The position numbers and the translations under genes are program-made. Below, one piece after another: positions 52,791-63,930 of a DNA stretch of 64,000 bases. The stretch covers positions 11,355,228 through 11,419,227 of the forward strand of contig NC_083563.1 of assembly GCF_019925205.1 (NCBI RefSeq). The letters are read 5' to 3'. This DNA is from Metopolophium dirhodum (lineage: Eukaryota; Arthropoda; Insecta; Hemiptera; Aphididae). The notes beneath the pieces were generated by a model. It worked only from the letters and a program-made list of their open reading frames with translations. It was not told the origin of the DNA and searched no databases. Numbering within the stretch: the first letter of the stretch is position 1; each line of letters opens with the position of its first letter.

Positions 52791-53840
52791 AATAAAACGT
52801 GTTGACTAAATAAAATGTAATAATATTTTTTGTCCGGTGTTAAAAAAAATATCTTATAACATTTCAAACCGAGATTATTCATAGAATTTGGACAAATAAT
52901 ATGTAATAGGAAGCTACAACAAACATGTGAAACCACAAAATAAACACATCGTTACTAAACTGGATCAGGGCATAATAGGGTTCATAAAATTCTATCAGAT
53001 TGTGCAATGACAAATAAAGTCTGCCAAATCAAACCATATTTGTCATATAATATTATACCACCTACAACAATGTCGAATCGACCAGACAAGGGGCAAAAGC
53101 AAACAATACACTGGTCAAGAATAAGGACGAACACAAATATCACCTACTTACATTCGATGAATAGTAAACCAAAACCAATAGGTATATGAGTATAAATGTA
53201 TATTTTGCAGCATCTCAAATATCCTAAAAATATTGAATGTATCAAACTTGTTAAATTTTCTAAAAAATAAAAATTTGTAATTACCTACGGTAATGTTATA
53301 CAGTTGCATTTGAATGTATTAATGTGGATTTAATGTAACTTACTGCTGTGAACTAATGATTCTAGAAAAACTTACTAATTGTTGTAGTTTTTTGTGAACA
53401 TGGGTAAAACAAATTTACTCAATATAAAGTATTGTTAATATTTTAGTCTATTACATTACCTATCTTTTTGCAAATTTTAAAATACAACCTTATAGATTAG
53501 TATTGATTAATGATTAATAATAAGCTATACTTCAATTTTCGATTCATCACAGCCTCCGTGTCCTAATATTAACATATAAAAGTCTAATAACTCAGTAACA
53601 ACTCGTTAAAATTTCTATTTAAATAGTTCTTCATACATAAAATTCAATTAAACTTAAAAAAATAATAGCTTTAACAATATTATATAGGTATGTACCGCTA
53701 TTACGGTAAAAGTGGTGGTTCTAATTTGAAAACCAAAATGTATTGCCACGGGACACTGATGATACTTACTCGATTGCACGGTCCTATAATATAACAGTAC
53801 AGGTAAAAATGTCAAAAATCATAAAAAAATCATAATAATT
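52791..53840. other. AT-rich stretch without recognisable gene
   Basis: A 60-codon plus frame (53007-53189) of fairly ordinary composition matches no family I know. Otherwise AT-rich. Confidence 0.45.
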
Positions 53841-54960
53841 TACATGGGTGCACGAAGGATAAAACGATTTGTGGTATCCTATTGGCTCGTGCGTGCTGCT
53901 CCGAATCGCGGTGACAGCAATACGTTTAACGTTGTTGTATATACGTGTGCGGCCGACAAATCTGAGCAAATTATAATATCGTTTAGCCATTACAACACTA
54001 CTCGTCATATATACGTACCTACCCACCTATCTATATACAATAATATCATGTGCAGAGTTTGGCTCGGTAATTACCGCGCACGATTCGTGAACAATGTATA
54101 CACAGTGCCCACCACGGTGGGTGGCGGGTAGGCACCTCTATGTATATAATATAGTTTCGACAATATTAGTAACGCGTCCGTGTAATTGCCATCGGTTATT
54201 ATACGGTTGTTTCGGGGATGTCCCCCCAGAAGCCAATTAATCTGGACGGACCACCGCCGATCAATTGGCCAGAGTTTAATTATTATTCGTTCGCCGACAC
54301 ACGCGTACACACGACGACGAAGGGGGCGGGCGATAGTGGCGCGAGCGAGTGATAAGAGAGTACATACGTCAACAAGTCCGATTTTCGTTTAATTTTGCCA
54401 TCGCGTTTCCGCCGTTAACGATATTAGTTGGTAGTATAAGTCCACCGGAAAGAAAATAAAAAAACGCGTTTATTAATTATTTATCGGCACACGTCATGTC
54501 GGTTTACGTGTTCAGAACATTATAATTATAATACGCTCGAAATATCACTGTAGCCCATATGTGTTATTAATATTATATGTTGTGTCATCAGAGTCGTTGG
54601 GAACACGATAGGTATCGATCTGCGAACATACATCCGTTTAGTATAATACAATATTATTATTTATTGACACGACGTGCAGGTATACGCGGTTTCGACGAAA
54701 ATTTCAGACCATACGTCGACGAAGATTATATAACATTGTACCTAGGTAGGTATATAGTTACGCCTCGTGCCGTATTTAAAGAGTTTAATTTACACATTTT
54801 AACTTTTAACAGTTATACGATCGTACCTACGCTTACGATAAACTCTGTAAATGCAATATATTATACATATGTAGGTACTTATTTAAACCAGGCGCATAGG
54901 TATGAGTTAGGTACCACTGCAGTGACGCAGCTAACATAGAGCATAGTGGGGTGAACACCG
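53841..54960. promoter_or_regulatory. CpG-rich islet, candidate promoter or enhancer
   Basis: CpG is dense at 53,850-53,960 and especially 54,290-54,420, where GGGGGCGGGCGA and GCGCGAGCGAG occur. Several frames of 68-120 codons overlap on both strands. The longest (54577-54939, plus, 120 codons) has unremarkable composition and no recognisable domain. An inverted CCACC/GGTGG pair lies near 54,110-54,122. The reading as regulatory DNA rests on composition only. Confidence 0.3.
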
Positions 54961-57560
54961 TTTAAGCGAATCGACCCAAAATGTGGTCTGTTTTGGGGAA
55001 CAGTTATATATACCGATTGGACGAGTGTTTATTAATTATTATAACAAAAATACAGTTTGAGCGAATAATTATGAATAGGTATATATATAGGTTAGGTAAA
55101 TCAATATATAGTAAATCAATTTGTATATTGTATAGTAATGTAAATTGTCAATTGAAAAATTAAAGTGACATACAAAATACACAATAATTAATAAATAACG
55201 AACTCTTAACTTTTAAATGATATAATATTATATTGGTATATAGTAATATTGTTGTATAGTCAACATTAATGAAAATGTCACACTTAATGAAACAAAATTA
55301 TATTCGATGTATATAATAGCAATAATAATTAATAATGAACCCTATTTTTAAAAACGTTCGCATCAAACTCGTCAGGTTTTTACCTGACGCAGGTACAAAT
55401 AATTCCACTCCCCAAACGGTATAAAAGATAGTCGCCAAAACAGTATATTAAATTTTTGGTCAAAATTAATACCTTGGCCTACACGACCACGGTCTTGTAC
55501 TCTTATCCCGGCGACCTAGAGCTCGGGAAGTCCCACTATGATATTATGTGTATATTTTGAATTTCTATAAAGATAATATTAACTAGGGTACGTAGTTTAT
55601 TTATTGCCCCAGGCCCCTTTCCTATATTTAGCTAGGCCGTTGATAAGTTCCTAAATATAACGTATATTATGAATTATTTCGAAAGCATGAAACTGATGAT
55701 ATTATTGTAAGTACAGACGATATTAATTTAATCGTTTCAGACGTTATCCGATTTTGTAGGAAAAATATAAATTATTTTGTTCGAGAAATTATACTTATAT
55801 ATAATATATTGTACAGCTCTTTATGTTGTCATTATAATAACTGTAGCGTTGACAAAGTATATTTCAATATATCTTATTACTTCCATAAGAAAACGTCGTT
55901 GAACCTAAACTAAATGTATTCCATATTTTAAAAATGGTCAACAGTGTAGTATCTCCCTACTTATACGTAATTATTATCGTCTCCATAAATCAACTATAAT
56001 ATTGAGTGTATTAATTTGTGGTTTTTTAATATTGCTTAAGCCCCACAATAAATGTTTAGGACTGTAACATAAATTATATAAAATGCTATAATATTATGAA
56101 TACTATTAGACAATTTTACGTCAGATATAATAATATAATAAATCTACGTTTCCAAGCATTTGTCCGCACATGGAAAACCAAAAATAATAATATATATTTC
56201 CGTGATCAGACTAGTTCAATGATGACGTTATTGTCTAGTACACACACATTAATTATTATATTTATCGATGTGCATTGTGTACATATTATTATTGTTAAAA
56301 AAATTACACACATTATTAAACAATACGTTTAGCACGATTGTAGGTCTATTATATTTTCGTGAATCATATGTCTATATAATGAGTAATATAATATATTGAT
56401 ACGAAATTTAATTGTCGTAGGAAAATATATTATTAATGTCTAACATTTAATTTCCTAATCAAACAATAATAAATTCATGGTATATATTCAACCTTAATAT
56501 TAATAAAATATATTTTTTTTGTTTTTGAATGCCCTAGGGTTTTATTATTTAAATAACCCAAAGGGTCTTTATAAATAATGTTGAACAATTGTATATATTT
56601 TACATACCTACTAGAAACAAATTATACATACTTTACACGTTGGAGGAGTCACGTCCAATGAAGTGGCTCCTGCCTTAATCTAATATTTAAACTAACTCGT
56701 ATGGTTTCAGACGCTTATAGGACGTCTGATGTCTTTGGAATTATTAAATAATTGGATGCCAATTAAATACATGAAAATGTATATTTTAATGTCAATATAA
56801 TATATACAATTATTGTCAGCTTAGTACCTAACCAACAAGATTGATAATATTATGCATATTATATAGGTACCTAATATATAAATTCAATTTATACGTCAAA
56901 CAAAATGGAAAACACGTTGTATTAGATTCTATTATTACACTTTTTATAAAATTAATTTCATACCGAATACTCGGAGTAAAATAATTTTTTATTTTTATTC
57001 AATCTTAATTTCATGTTTTGACTTAAAAATTGAAGAAGGTACACCGAAGTGTACATTAATTTTACTATGGTTAGCTTTTCGTTTCTTATTAGCAGTACCT
57101 AAACATAATTATATTTTAATTAAAATTATAATTAACGTAAAAGTGAAAAATAATCATGATAATATATTATTATTGTCTAACCGTTATGACGGAACCTTAT
57201 TAAATTCGACAATAAAAAACGTTCAGTCGTTGTTTTATGCTCCATACCTTGTCTTTTATTGAGCAATGAGTACCGACATTAAAACATATTGCCGTTGAAA
57301 AAACACTCAAAATGTATTTTATGGACCAGGAATTTCATACATTGATGATAATAAATGTCTTAATAATCATTATTAAGCATCGTCGTATTCTATATATCAC
57401 GTATCGTTTGGCGTGGATTTATACACGGACCCATTACAGTCCGTATCGGCTTATACTAATGGTGCCTTTTCGTTATGCTGGCGGGTCCACACTATCGAGC
57501 AGGTTTTAGACGGGTGGCAAAAGTGTTACGTAAAGGGGCATTTATTTGAGTAGGGCAGAC
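54961..57560. other. AT-rich stretch without recognisable gene
   Basis: Mostly AT-rich. A more balanced block at 55,360-55,560 holds a small perfect hairpin, CGTCAGGT/ACCTGACG (55370-55389). Another at 56,640-56,730 holds an inverted CAGACG/CGTCTG pair. No RNA gene can be assigned to either. Confidence 0.45.
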
Positions 57561-58260
57561 GTGTGTTTGACGTCGTGCCCAACTCTAATTTCTAAAATAA
57601 AGAAAAAATTACTCTTGCTGACCACGCGCTATACCCAAACCGTGGTGGGGGGGGGGGGGAATCATCTAAAACCATATATAGTATATAGATTTTATACGAA
57701 CCGTGGTTTGGCGTACAGTATGTTATAAGTGTTATAACATTTATGCCCGAGGTATCGAGGCGATCAATTCAGTAATTAGGGTGGGAGGCGATGGATGACT
57801 TTTTATCGTTAAACAATATTGCGCCAGCCCCCGGGCTGCCTACGTTTTATATTAGATTTTCATGATTATGGCGCTTCCATTTAAGAACCGAATGGGCGAT
57901 GTCCCATCCGAATCTTTAATATCCGTTTAATCGCACGTTGCAGGGGTACGAATAACGATTAATTTTAAGCCTTTAATGGTCTCCGTTGTCATCAACTACG
58001 AATATTTCGGTCTACACATTTCTGTGCATTTAATAATAATAATAATAATAATATTATTATAAGGAGTAGAGGCCGTGCGGACCTGCAGCAACTAAAAACA
58101 CAAAAATAGGGCATCGTAGTAGGTATTAATTTTTTTCTCATTTGGCTTTCACCACCCGGTTGTTACCGCGAGTCTTGACAGAGACCAATAACTAAGTCAG
58201 TAGGAATCGGCTGCAAGAGTGTCGTGACTGAAAAATGTGCTCGTTTCAGAAGCATCGGAA
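57561..58260. promoter_or_regulatory. Balanced-composition islet, possible conserved non-coding DNA
   Basis: Includes a run of 13 Gs (57647-57659), a GC-rich near-palindrome around CAGCCCCCGGGCTG (about 57,823-57,836), TTAATCG- and GATTAAT-like words at 57,925-57,965, and an (ATA)n run at 58031-58060. No coding signal is seen across 57,780-58,010 despite the balanced composition, which favours regulatory DNA. Confidence 0.27.
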
Positions 58261-59493
58261 AAAATGATGTGACGTTTTCCTAAAAATAAAACCGATAATC
58301 AATACAGTTAATTACATATAGATGCCCGGAGCCAACCCAGAAAACCAATTTTCATTGAAGCGTTAAACCAATAACACATAATCCACATAATAATTTTGAG
58401 AAAGATTTTAGCGAACAATTAAATAATTATTTAACGTTCCACGCCCATTACAATGTCGTCCTGTGTACAAACACGCTTATGTAAAATGGACGTGTTAAAT
58501 ACGTCCTATGTACAAGTCATATTTAATTAAACTATACCCTTGGATTATTCTTCAAAATTAATACATTTCGATTTTGTCTTTCTTATATAAAAATATTTTA
58601 TTATTTTGTTTTTACATCACGTTCTCGAGAAATATATATTAATTTACCTACCGTATTTTAAGTTAAAATCACTGAAAACACTGGTTAGCTTTGGTCCAGC
58701 TCTTATATATTGATTAAACTGCGTTGCCCTGACAGAAATATGATATATAGTACAACGCATAATATTATGTAGACAAAATATTATATTTTATGTATAAAAC
58801 AAATAATTGTAATAATCGTATAAGCTCACAATTTTATTTCTCCGTAATTTTCTTCTACGCATCTTCTTTATCAGTGAAATATATGTTAAATTTACATGTT
58901 AAAAAAATATTTCATGAATACAAACTTTAAACATGCTTACATGTTTATCTTCTTATGTAGTATGTACCGTAATAATATATAACGTAATTTCAAGTTGAAA
59001 AAATACATTTTATATTTTTTATTTTAATAATTCAGTTCATATACTATACAATGCACGAATACCTCACTGCAAGCATATAAGTTAGGTACCTATTATGTTT
59101 ATTATTATTTTTTTTTTTTTATTAAGTTTTATATAAAAGAGGAAATTTTAAAAACTTGGAAAAACGGAAAAGCTATATTGATTTATATAGAAACAGGTTT
59201 TTTACTAAGATATACTTTTTGAGATTTTACCTTTTCAGCTACGTGTGTTTTTTTATTGTACTTATGTACAAAATGTATTATTATTATACTCATATCATAG
59301 AAAACTGTTTGAACTTAAAAATAACTATCAAATATCGCGTATATTATGTTAGGTATAATATATTTTTATCCCAATTAATAAAAGTTTAAATCTGTTCATA
59401 AGTGTCGGTAGATAGTTAGATGTTTTAAATATTGTATATGAAATGTTGATGAACGTAAAGAATTTAAATTAAATTATTTTATTATTTTAAATC
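58261..59493. other. AT-rich stretch without recognisable gene
   Basis: AT-rich, with a T-run at 59,109-59,120 and a compositional 77-codon frame (59156-59389, plus). Confidence 0.5.
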
Positions 59494-60105
59494 AATTGAA
59501 GACCTTAGGGCAACAACGAGACGTGTCCATGTTTTGGCCAAAATCACTATTTCACGTCATAAAATAGAAAAAAAACATCGATTGGTGCAACAATCAGACA
59601 TGTCCGACAGTTATATATATGAATTTATAATACAAAATGGACATGTCTTGTTGTTGTGTTGTACAACAATAAGATATGTCCAGAAAAATACATATTAAAT
59701 ACAAATTAAATTTTGGTGCAACAACAAGATATTATTTTAATTTTTTTTTTTATTTATTTGAAATATACAATCTATACCTATGAGGCACAATGGGTACATG
59801 CGATGAGTGTGAATACATAATATACAAGTTACATTAATACGTAACAACAAAATATGTCCAAAAAATATTTAATTACGGTGCAACAACAAGATATATCCTA
59901 ACTAGTTTTTATTGCTTCCTCAACTCATTATTATAAGTAAGCATGAATCTATAAGAGCATATTATGTTGTAGGTACCTTAAAATTAAAATCTACCATTTT
60001 TAAAAAAAAATAAAAAAAATTTTTTTTCAAATTTACAATGTTTTTTTGTCTGTTGAAAATTTTTTAAAAAGGATATGTCTGGTTATTGCATTAAGGTCTT
60101 CAATT
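59494..60105. mobile_element. 612-bp TIR element with iterated internal copies of a terminal motif
   Basis: The first 35 bases (59494-59528, AATTGAAGACCTTA then GGGCAACAACGAGACGTGTCC) and last 35 (60071-60105) are inverted repeats matching at 29 of 35 positions. The inner part of this end, consensus GCAACAACAAGAYATGTCC, recurs inside the element: plus orientation at 59584-59605, 59660-59681, 59715-59732 (shortened), 59841-59859 and 59877-59898; minus orientation at 59639-59658. With the two ends this makes eight copies in about 600 bp. There is no open frame of note. AATT lies on both outer sides and may be part of the repeat or a short target duplication. I read it as a non-autonomous DNA transposon with repeated transposase-binding sites. 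The superfamily is not assigned. Confidence 0.75.
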
Positions 60106-62446
60106 TATCTAAACTTTAATTTTTTTATTCAGATATGCTCCACGCATGTTATAAAGTGTAGAAATCTTGATAATCAAAGAATATATGAAACTTATAAATC
60201 AAATTTTTTCTCCGTTTTCCATCGTAATCAAATTGTCTTTATTAACTGACTTGTCATTTAATATTTCCACGAAAGTTCTGCTCACCTAGCCACTTCGGCT
60301 GATACCACAGGTCCATATTGAACTACCACCCATGTGGCTTGACCCTTGTATCCTGTTAACCCATTTTTAATTTTGCTTTTAATTTGTTTAGTTATTATTT
60401 CTTTGTTTTGTTAAATATTTAAGAACATTATACCCACTGTAAAATATCATATTATAAGTTCAATTATAGGTGATTCTGATACAGTTTGAAATAACAAAAT
60501 GTTAAGCAAATCAAGTCAATAATATTAAAAATTGTTGAACTACTTAACACAATTAAAATAATTATATTAGGTATACATTTAATTTAATTTATAAATATAG
60601 TTTTTTATATTCATAATTTACTGTAATTTTGTACATTTTTGGATATTGTATTTATTGGATAAAGTAACAGAAAAATATTTTCGTTAAAAAAAAGAACGGT
60701 AAAATGTACCTACTTTAATTTAACCGGAAACGGCGGCAAGGTTACCGAGGTCACATATTTACTTACTACCTATCAAGATTAGGCGAAATCCTTTGACAAT
60801 GATCAGTTTCGTATGCGTCATTAAAAATATAAAATTATTTTATTTATATATATTTCATATTTTTGTTGTATTAACTTGAACAACTTCAACATTCAAACGT
60901 AAGCGTATTATAAGTGTACGCTATGTACCTATGAATAAATTATATAATTTAAAAAGACCTTTTATTGGAAAAGATAATACAGCTCAATAATATGAAATTA
61001 TCTAAAACTACTATTATGTAGGTAATATTATTTTGAATAGTATCTCAAATATTGAAATATAACATTGAAAAGAAGAGAAAAAATGTTGTTGTAATTTAAC
61101 TTGATTATTGTTTGTCGACAATAACAACGTGGTGAAACTTGACGAATTGAATGAGTCTTAAACCTTTGTTAATCTTATTGTACGTGATAATAGTATATAA
61201 TATGTAATATAATATCAAACTAAACTTTAAAGACACATTCAAACTATTTACAGTTGTAGTTGTATATAGAAAAATTATTCTTAAACTACGAGGGTTTCTT
61301 AACAAAGAAAAGAAACAATAATATATTCGCTAGAAAATAAGACACGTAATATTATGTTATTGTACGCACAGGGCCTCTTTCTATTTGTTATAATAATCCT
61401 GTTGAATTCCCCCACTTTCTATAATAGATACTCCCATCACAGAATACAACAATAGTATTATATTATTGACTACACAATCATTTGATTCGCACCACAAAAA
61501 TAAATTATAATATTTAAAGCAAATGGAAAATACCATCGGAACTGACATTCCACAAATCTGTATGCTATACAAAATCTGCAATGATCGTGTGAAATAATAT
61601 TGTAATACGTGCCCGCTGTATAAAAATAAAATTCGATAAAAAACCGATATGAATATAAATCAGAGAATTAACACGATGTTTCATTATATACATATCATAT
61701 ATACATCGGATAATATCGGATATCATATATATCGGATAGAATTGTAGGACTAACGATATCTCAAGTCTAAAGATATCAATTTGTCGCAGATCGAGAGATA
61801 TATTTACCTAGTATATTATTGCAGGGATGAATATATTATATTATACATTATAGTCTATTGTTCTGTATACACTGTTGGTACTGTGCAAGGGGTATATAGA
61901 TCGGTGTAGTAATGAGTGGTCACCTATGACGAATTTGAATTTTTGACGATTAAATTACTTACGTTATTATTATAAAAAAAAAAAAAAAACAAAAATAATA
62001 AATGATGTGATGCTAGTCAGAATGTTGAACCATCGCTTGCTCGTATATATGGCTACATTAAAATATGCTTACTATTTACAGAAAGTCTAAGAACAAGTTA
62101 GCACTGAATACATGACGTATTGCTGTGACACTACACAGTAAACTTTTGTACTTGTCGCCTCACTGCTGTGCACGGATAGATGAATTAATATTTCAGTTAT
62201 CATCCAAATGCTATTTATGTGAAAACTCGTTCGCCCATTTCGTTCGCTGCAACAGTAATATTATATTATTTCGAAAAGTTATCTCATGGTATATTTATAT
62301 TTATTTTTAATTTTATTATTGTTATTACATACACATAGTAATATAATGTATTAATATGTCATCAATTAATGTCATGTATACATTATGATAATATAGGTAA
62401 TATTAATTTTATATTATGTTTTATTATTTTATATTTATTAAAATGT
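60106..62446. other. AT-rich stretch without recognisable gene
   Basis: More balanced blocks lie at 60,270-60,350 and 60,720-60,815. The word ATCGGATA recurs three times at 61,704-61,737. Short frames (66-67 codons) have compositional translations. No gene recognised. Confidence 0.5.
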
Positions 62447-62455
62447 GATATTATA

Positions 62456-62459
<4 letters not shown>

Positions 62460-62503
<44 letters not shown>
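62460..62503 (+). repeat. 44-base T run (SINE poly-A tail)
   Basis: Homopolymer that is the complement of the SINE tail. Its exact length in the assembly should be treated with care. Confidence 0.95.
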
Positions 62504-62505
<2 letters not shown>

Positions 62506-62732
62506 TGGGTAACCCGCGGCAACATAGGCCATTGGGTGTGGGGAGGGCACTGTAGGTTTTTATATTGGGTAGGTTGGTAGGTTGGATAGGTTGGTACACG
62601 TGTGTGTTGTGTTTGGCAGAATTTCTAATGGGGCACCCGTAGGTTTCTGCCGTGCCCCGGGGTGGGGGGATGGCGGCACTTGTTCTCCGGACACCGTGGC
62701 TTGCACGGAGAAAAATGCCGCCCAGTGGTCGA

Positions 62733-62785
62733 GGATCGAACTCGGACCGGCTGTGCCGAATCCGTCGCGTTAGACCGCTCGGCCA
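62733..62785 (-). promoter_or_regulatory. Internal RNA polymerase III promoter of the SINE (A and B boxes)
   Basis: A box TGGCCGAGCGG at 62785-62775 and B box GAGTTCGATCC at 62743-62733, both on the minus strand, about 31 bases apart. Both match consensus closely, so the copy could still be transcribed. Confidence 0.85.
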
Positions 62786-62809
62786 CCTCGTCCCCCCGAT
62801 ATTATATAT

Positions 62810-62969
62810 TATTAAAATATGTTTAAGTATAATACTATTTCATACGTATATATTATACATGTAATGCATGGACAACAAAACAGATATAGGCATAACAATA
62901 AATTAGCTACATTCGAGTAAAATATCTTTAGAAGGATATTTAGACGAACATGAAACTTCCGAGGTCAAT
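62810..62969. other. AT-rich spacer
   Basis: Nothing recognised between the SINE and the LINE remnant. Confidence 0.5.
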
Positions 62970-62984
62970 TTTTTTTATTATTAA

Positions 62985-63263
62985 TTATATGTTGTGTTTT
63001 GATATACTGTACGAGGAAAGAATTATAGTTGGAGTCCTCGGGAATAGTCAACTAAGCTAGGCAGGTCATGTATTTAGGAAAGAATGCTTCATTAGATTGG
63101 CTATACAAGATATACGCCAGAAAAAACAGCCAAGATGTCCAGGATACGATGGAGGGATAGGAACGTCAAAGATTTGTATTTATTAGGTGTACACAATGGA
63201 GAGCAAAAAGTGAATTATAGGAGGATGGAGCCATTTGTTAGATTCAAACTAAATGGCCCATAG
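62985..63263 (+). pseudogene. Decayed C-terminal end of a LINE ORF2
   Basis: Two plus-strand frames join to give a LINE polyprotein tail. The first holds AGHVFRKE (about 63061-63084), the counterpart of the 'W-GHV-R' block, and follows an in-frame TAG at 63058. After a frame change, RIRWRDRNVKDLYLLGV (about 63140-63190) matches the usual 'GRP--RW-D-V--DL--LGV' block, and the piece ends FKLNGP-stop at 63261. The stop and frameshift show it is dead. No reverse transcriptase core is present. It differs in sequence and orientation from the remnant at 7.1-7.7 kb, so at least two LINE families have left copies here. Confidence 0.75.
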
Positions 63264-63930
63264 ATAGCCAAAGAGAAGAAAATATAAGAACTATAATATT
63301 ATTATGATTTTTCTTATGATGTAAATATGGCAGCTTCTAGCGGTGGCGTATTTATAGAGGTGAATAATGAGGATAGATTCTCCTCAGTTGTTTTTTTAGT
63401 TTTTTAGCCGTAGGTACTAAATAGTACTATAATTATAATACTATACTTCAATTATCATAATTCAAAATAAGTTCCCATTAAAATTAAAATTTATTAACAA
63501 TGAATAAATATTAATAACTGTCCACTGATATTTTATTATTCCCTATTAGGTACGTTTTAAAAATTAATGGGTCCCTTAAAAAAGTTTTGGCTATCTATCA
63601 CTAAAAATATAAGTAGAAAAAAATGGTAAGGTTGCCCAACTTGTTTAAATAAATATCCTCGAATTGTTTACTCAAAACGTGTTGACAGAAGTTTTTGTAA
63701 AAACTGAGTAATATTTTCTGTGAAATCGGCAGCTATAGGTAAACTATAGTTGTCTTGCCTTTCAATTATCTTAAAAGCCCACGTGGCGTAATTTTATCTG
63801 TATCACTATTCGTCCAACATTTTTCTGGATTCATCCGTTAATACTATAGTTACATTTTTTTATCTATTATTATAGATACGTCTTATATCCATATGGAATT
63901 GTCGCAAGCATAATATATCATTAAAGTAAT
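63264..63930. other. AT-rich stretch, nothing recognised
   Basis: GGTGGCGTATTTA near 63,342 resembles a common hAT end but lacks a partner. The rest is AT-rich. Confidence 0.4.

Larger units (their letters stand above)
62447..62809 (-). mobile_element. Complete tRNA-derived SINE with poly-A tail and 12-bp target duplication
   Basis: Read on the minus strand, the element begins with GGGGGG at 62797 and runs to a 44-base A tail (plus-strand T-run 62460-62503). The head has a perfect pol III A box, TGGCCGAGCGG (62775-62785), and a B box, GAGTTCGATCC (62733-62743), at tRNA-like spacing; the type is serine/leucine-like. A body of about 230 bp follows, containing a CCAACCTA-rich tract (62,567-62,597). 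The unique body ends in GGGTTACCCAATAAA just before the tail. GATATTATATAT flanks both sides (62447-62458 and 62798-62809), the target duplication expected of LINE-driven retroposition. Frames that cross it on the plus strand (62582-62864) are shadows and not proteins. The long pure tail and intact duplication indicate a young insertion. Confidence 0.93.

Noticed and set aside
54577..54939. 120-codon plus-strand frame
   Set aside because: No domain and no splice context; lies in a CpG-richer islet where stops are scarce.
62731..62797. tRNA gene
   Set aside because: The A and B boxes are real, but the sequence is followed by a SINE body and poly-A tail and flanked by target duplications; an intact tRNA fold with a clear anticodon arm was not evident.
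62582..62864. Frames of 63 and 70 codons
   Set aside because: They read the SINE backwards and are not proteins.
63341..63360. GGTGGCGTATTTA as a hAT end
   Set aside because: Resembles a common terminus but is degenerate and has no partner.
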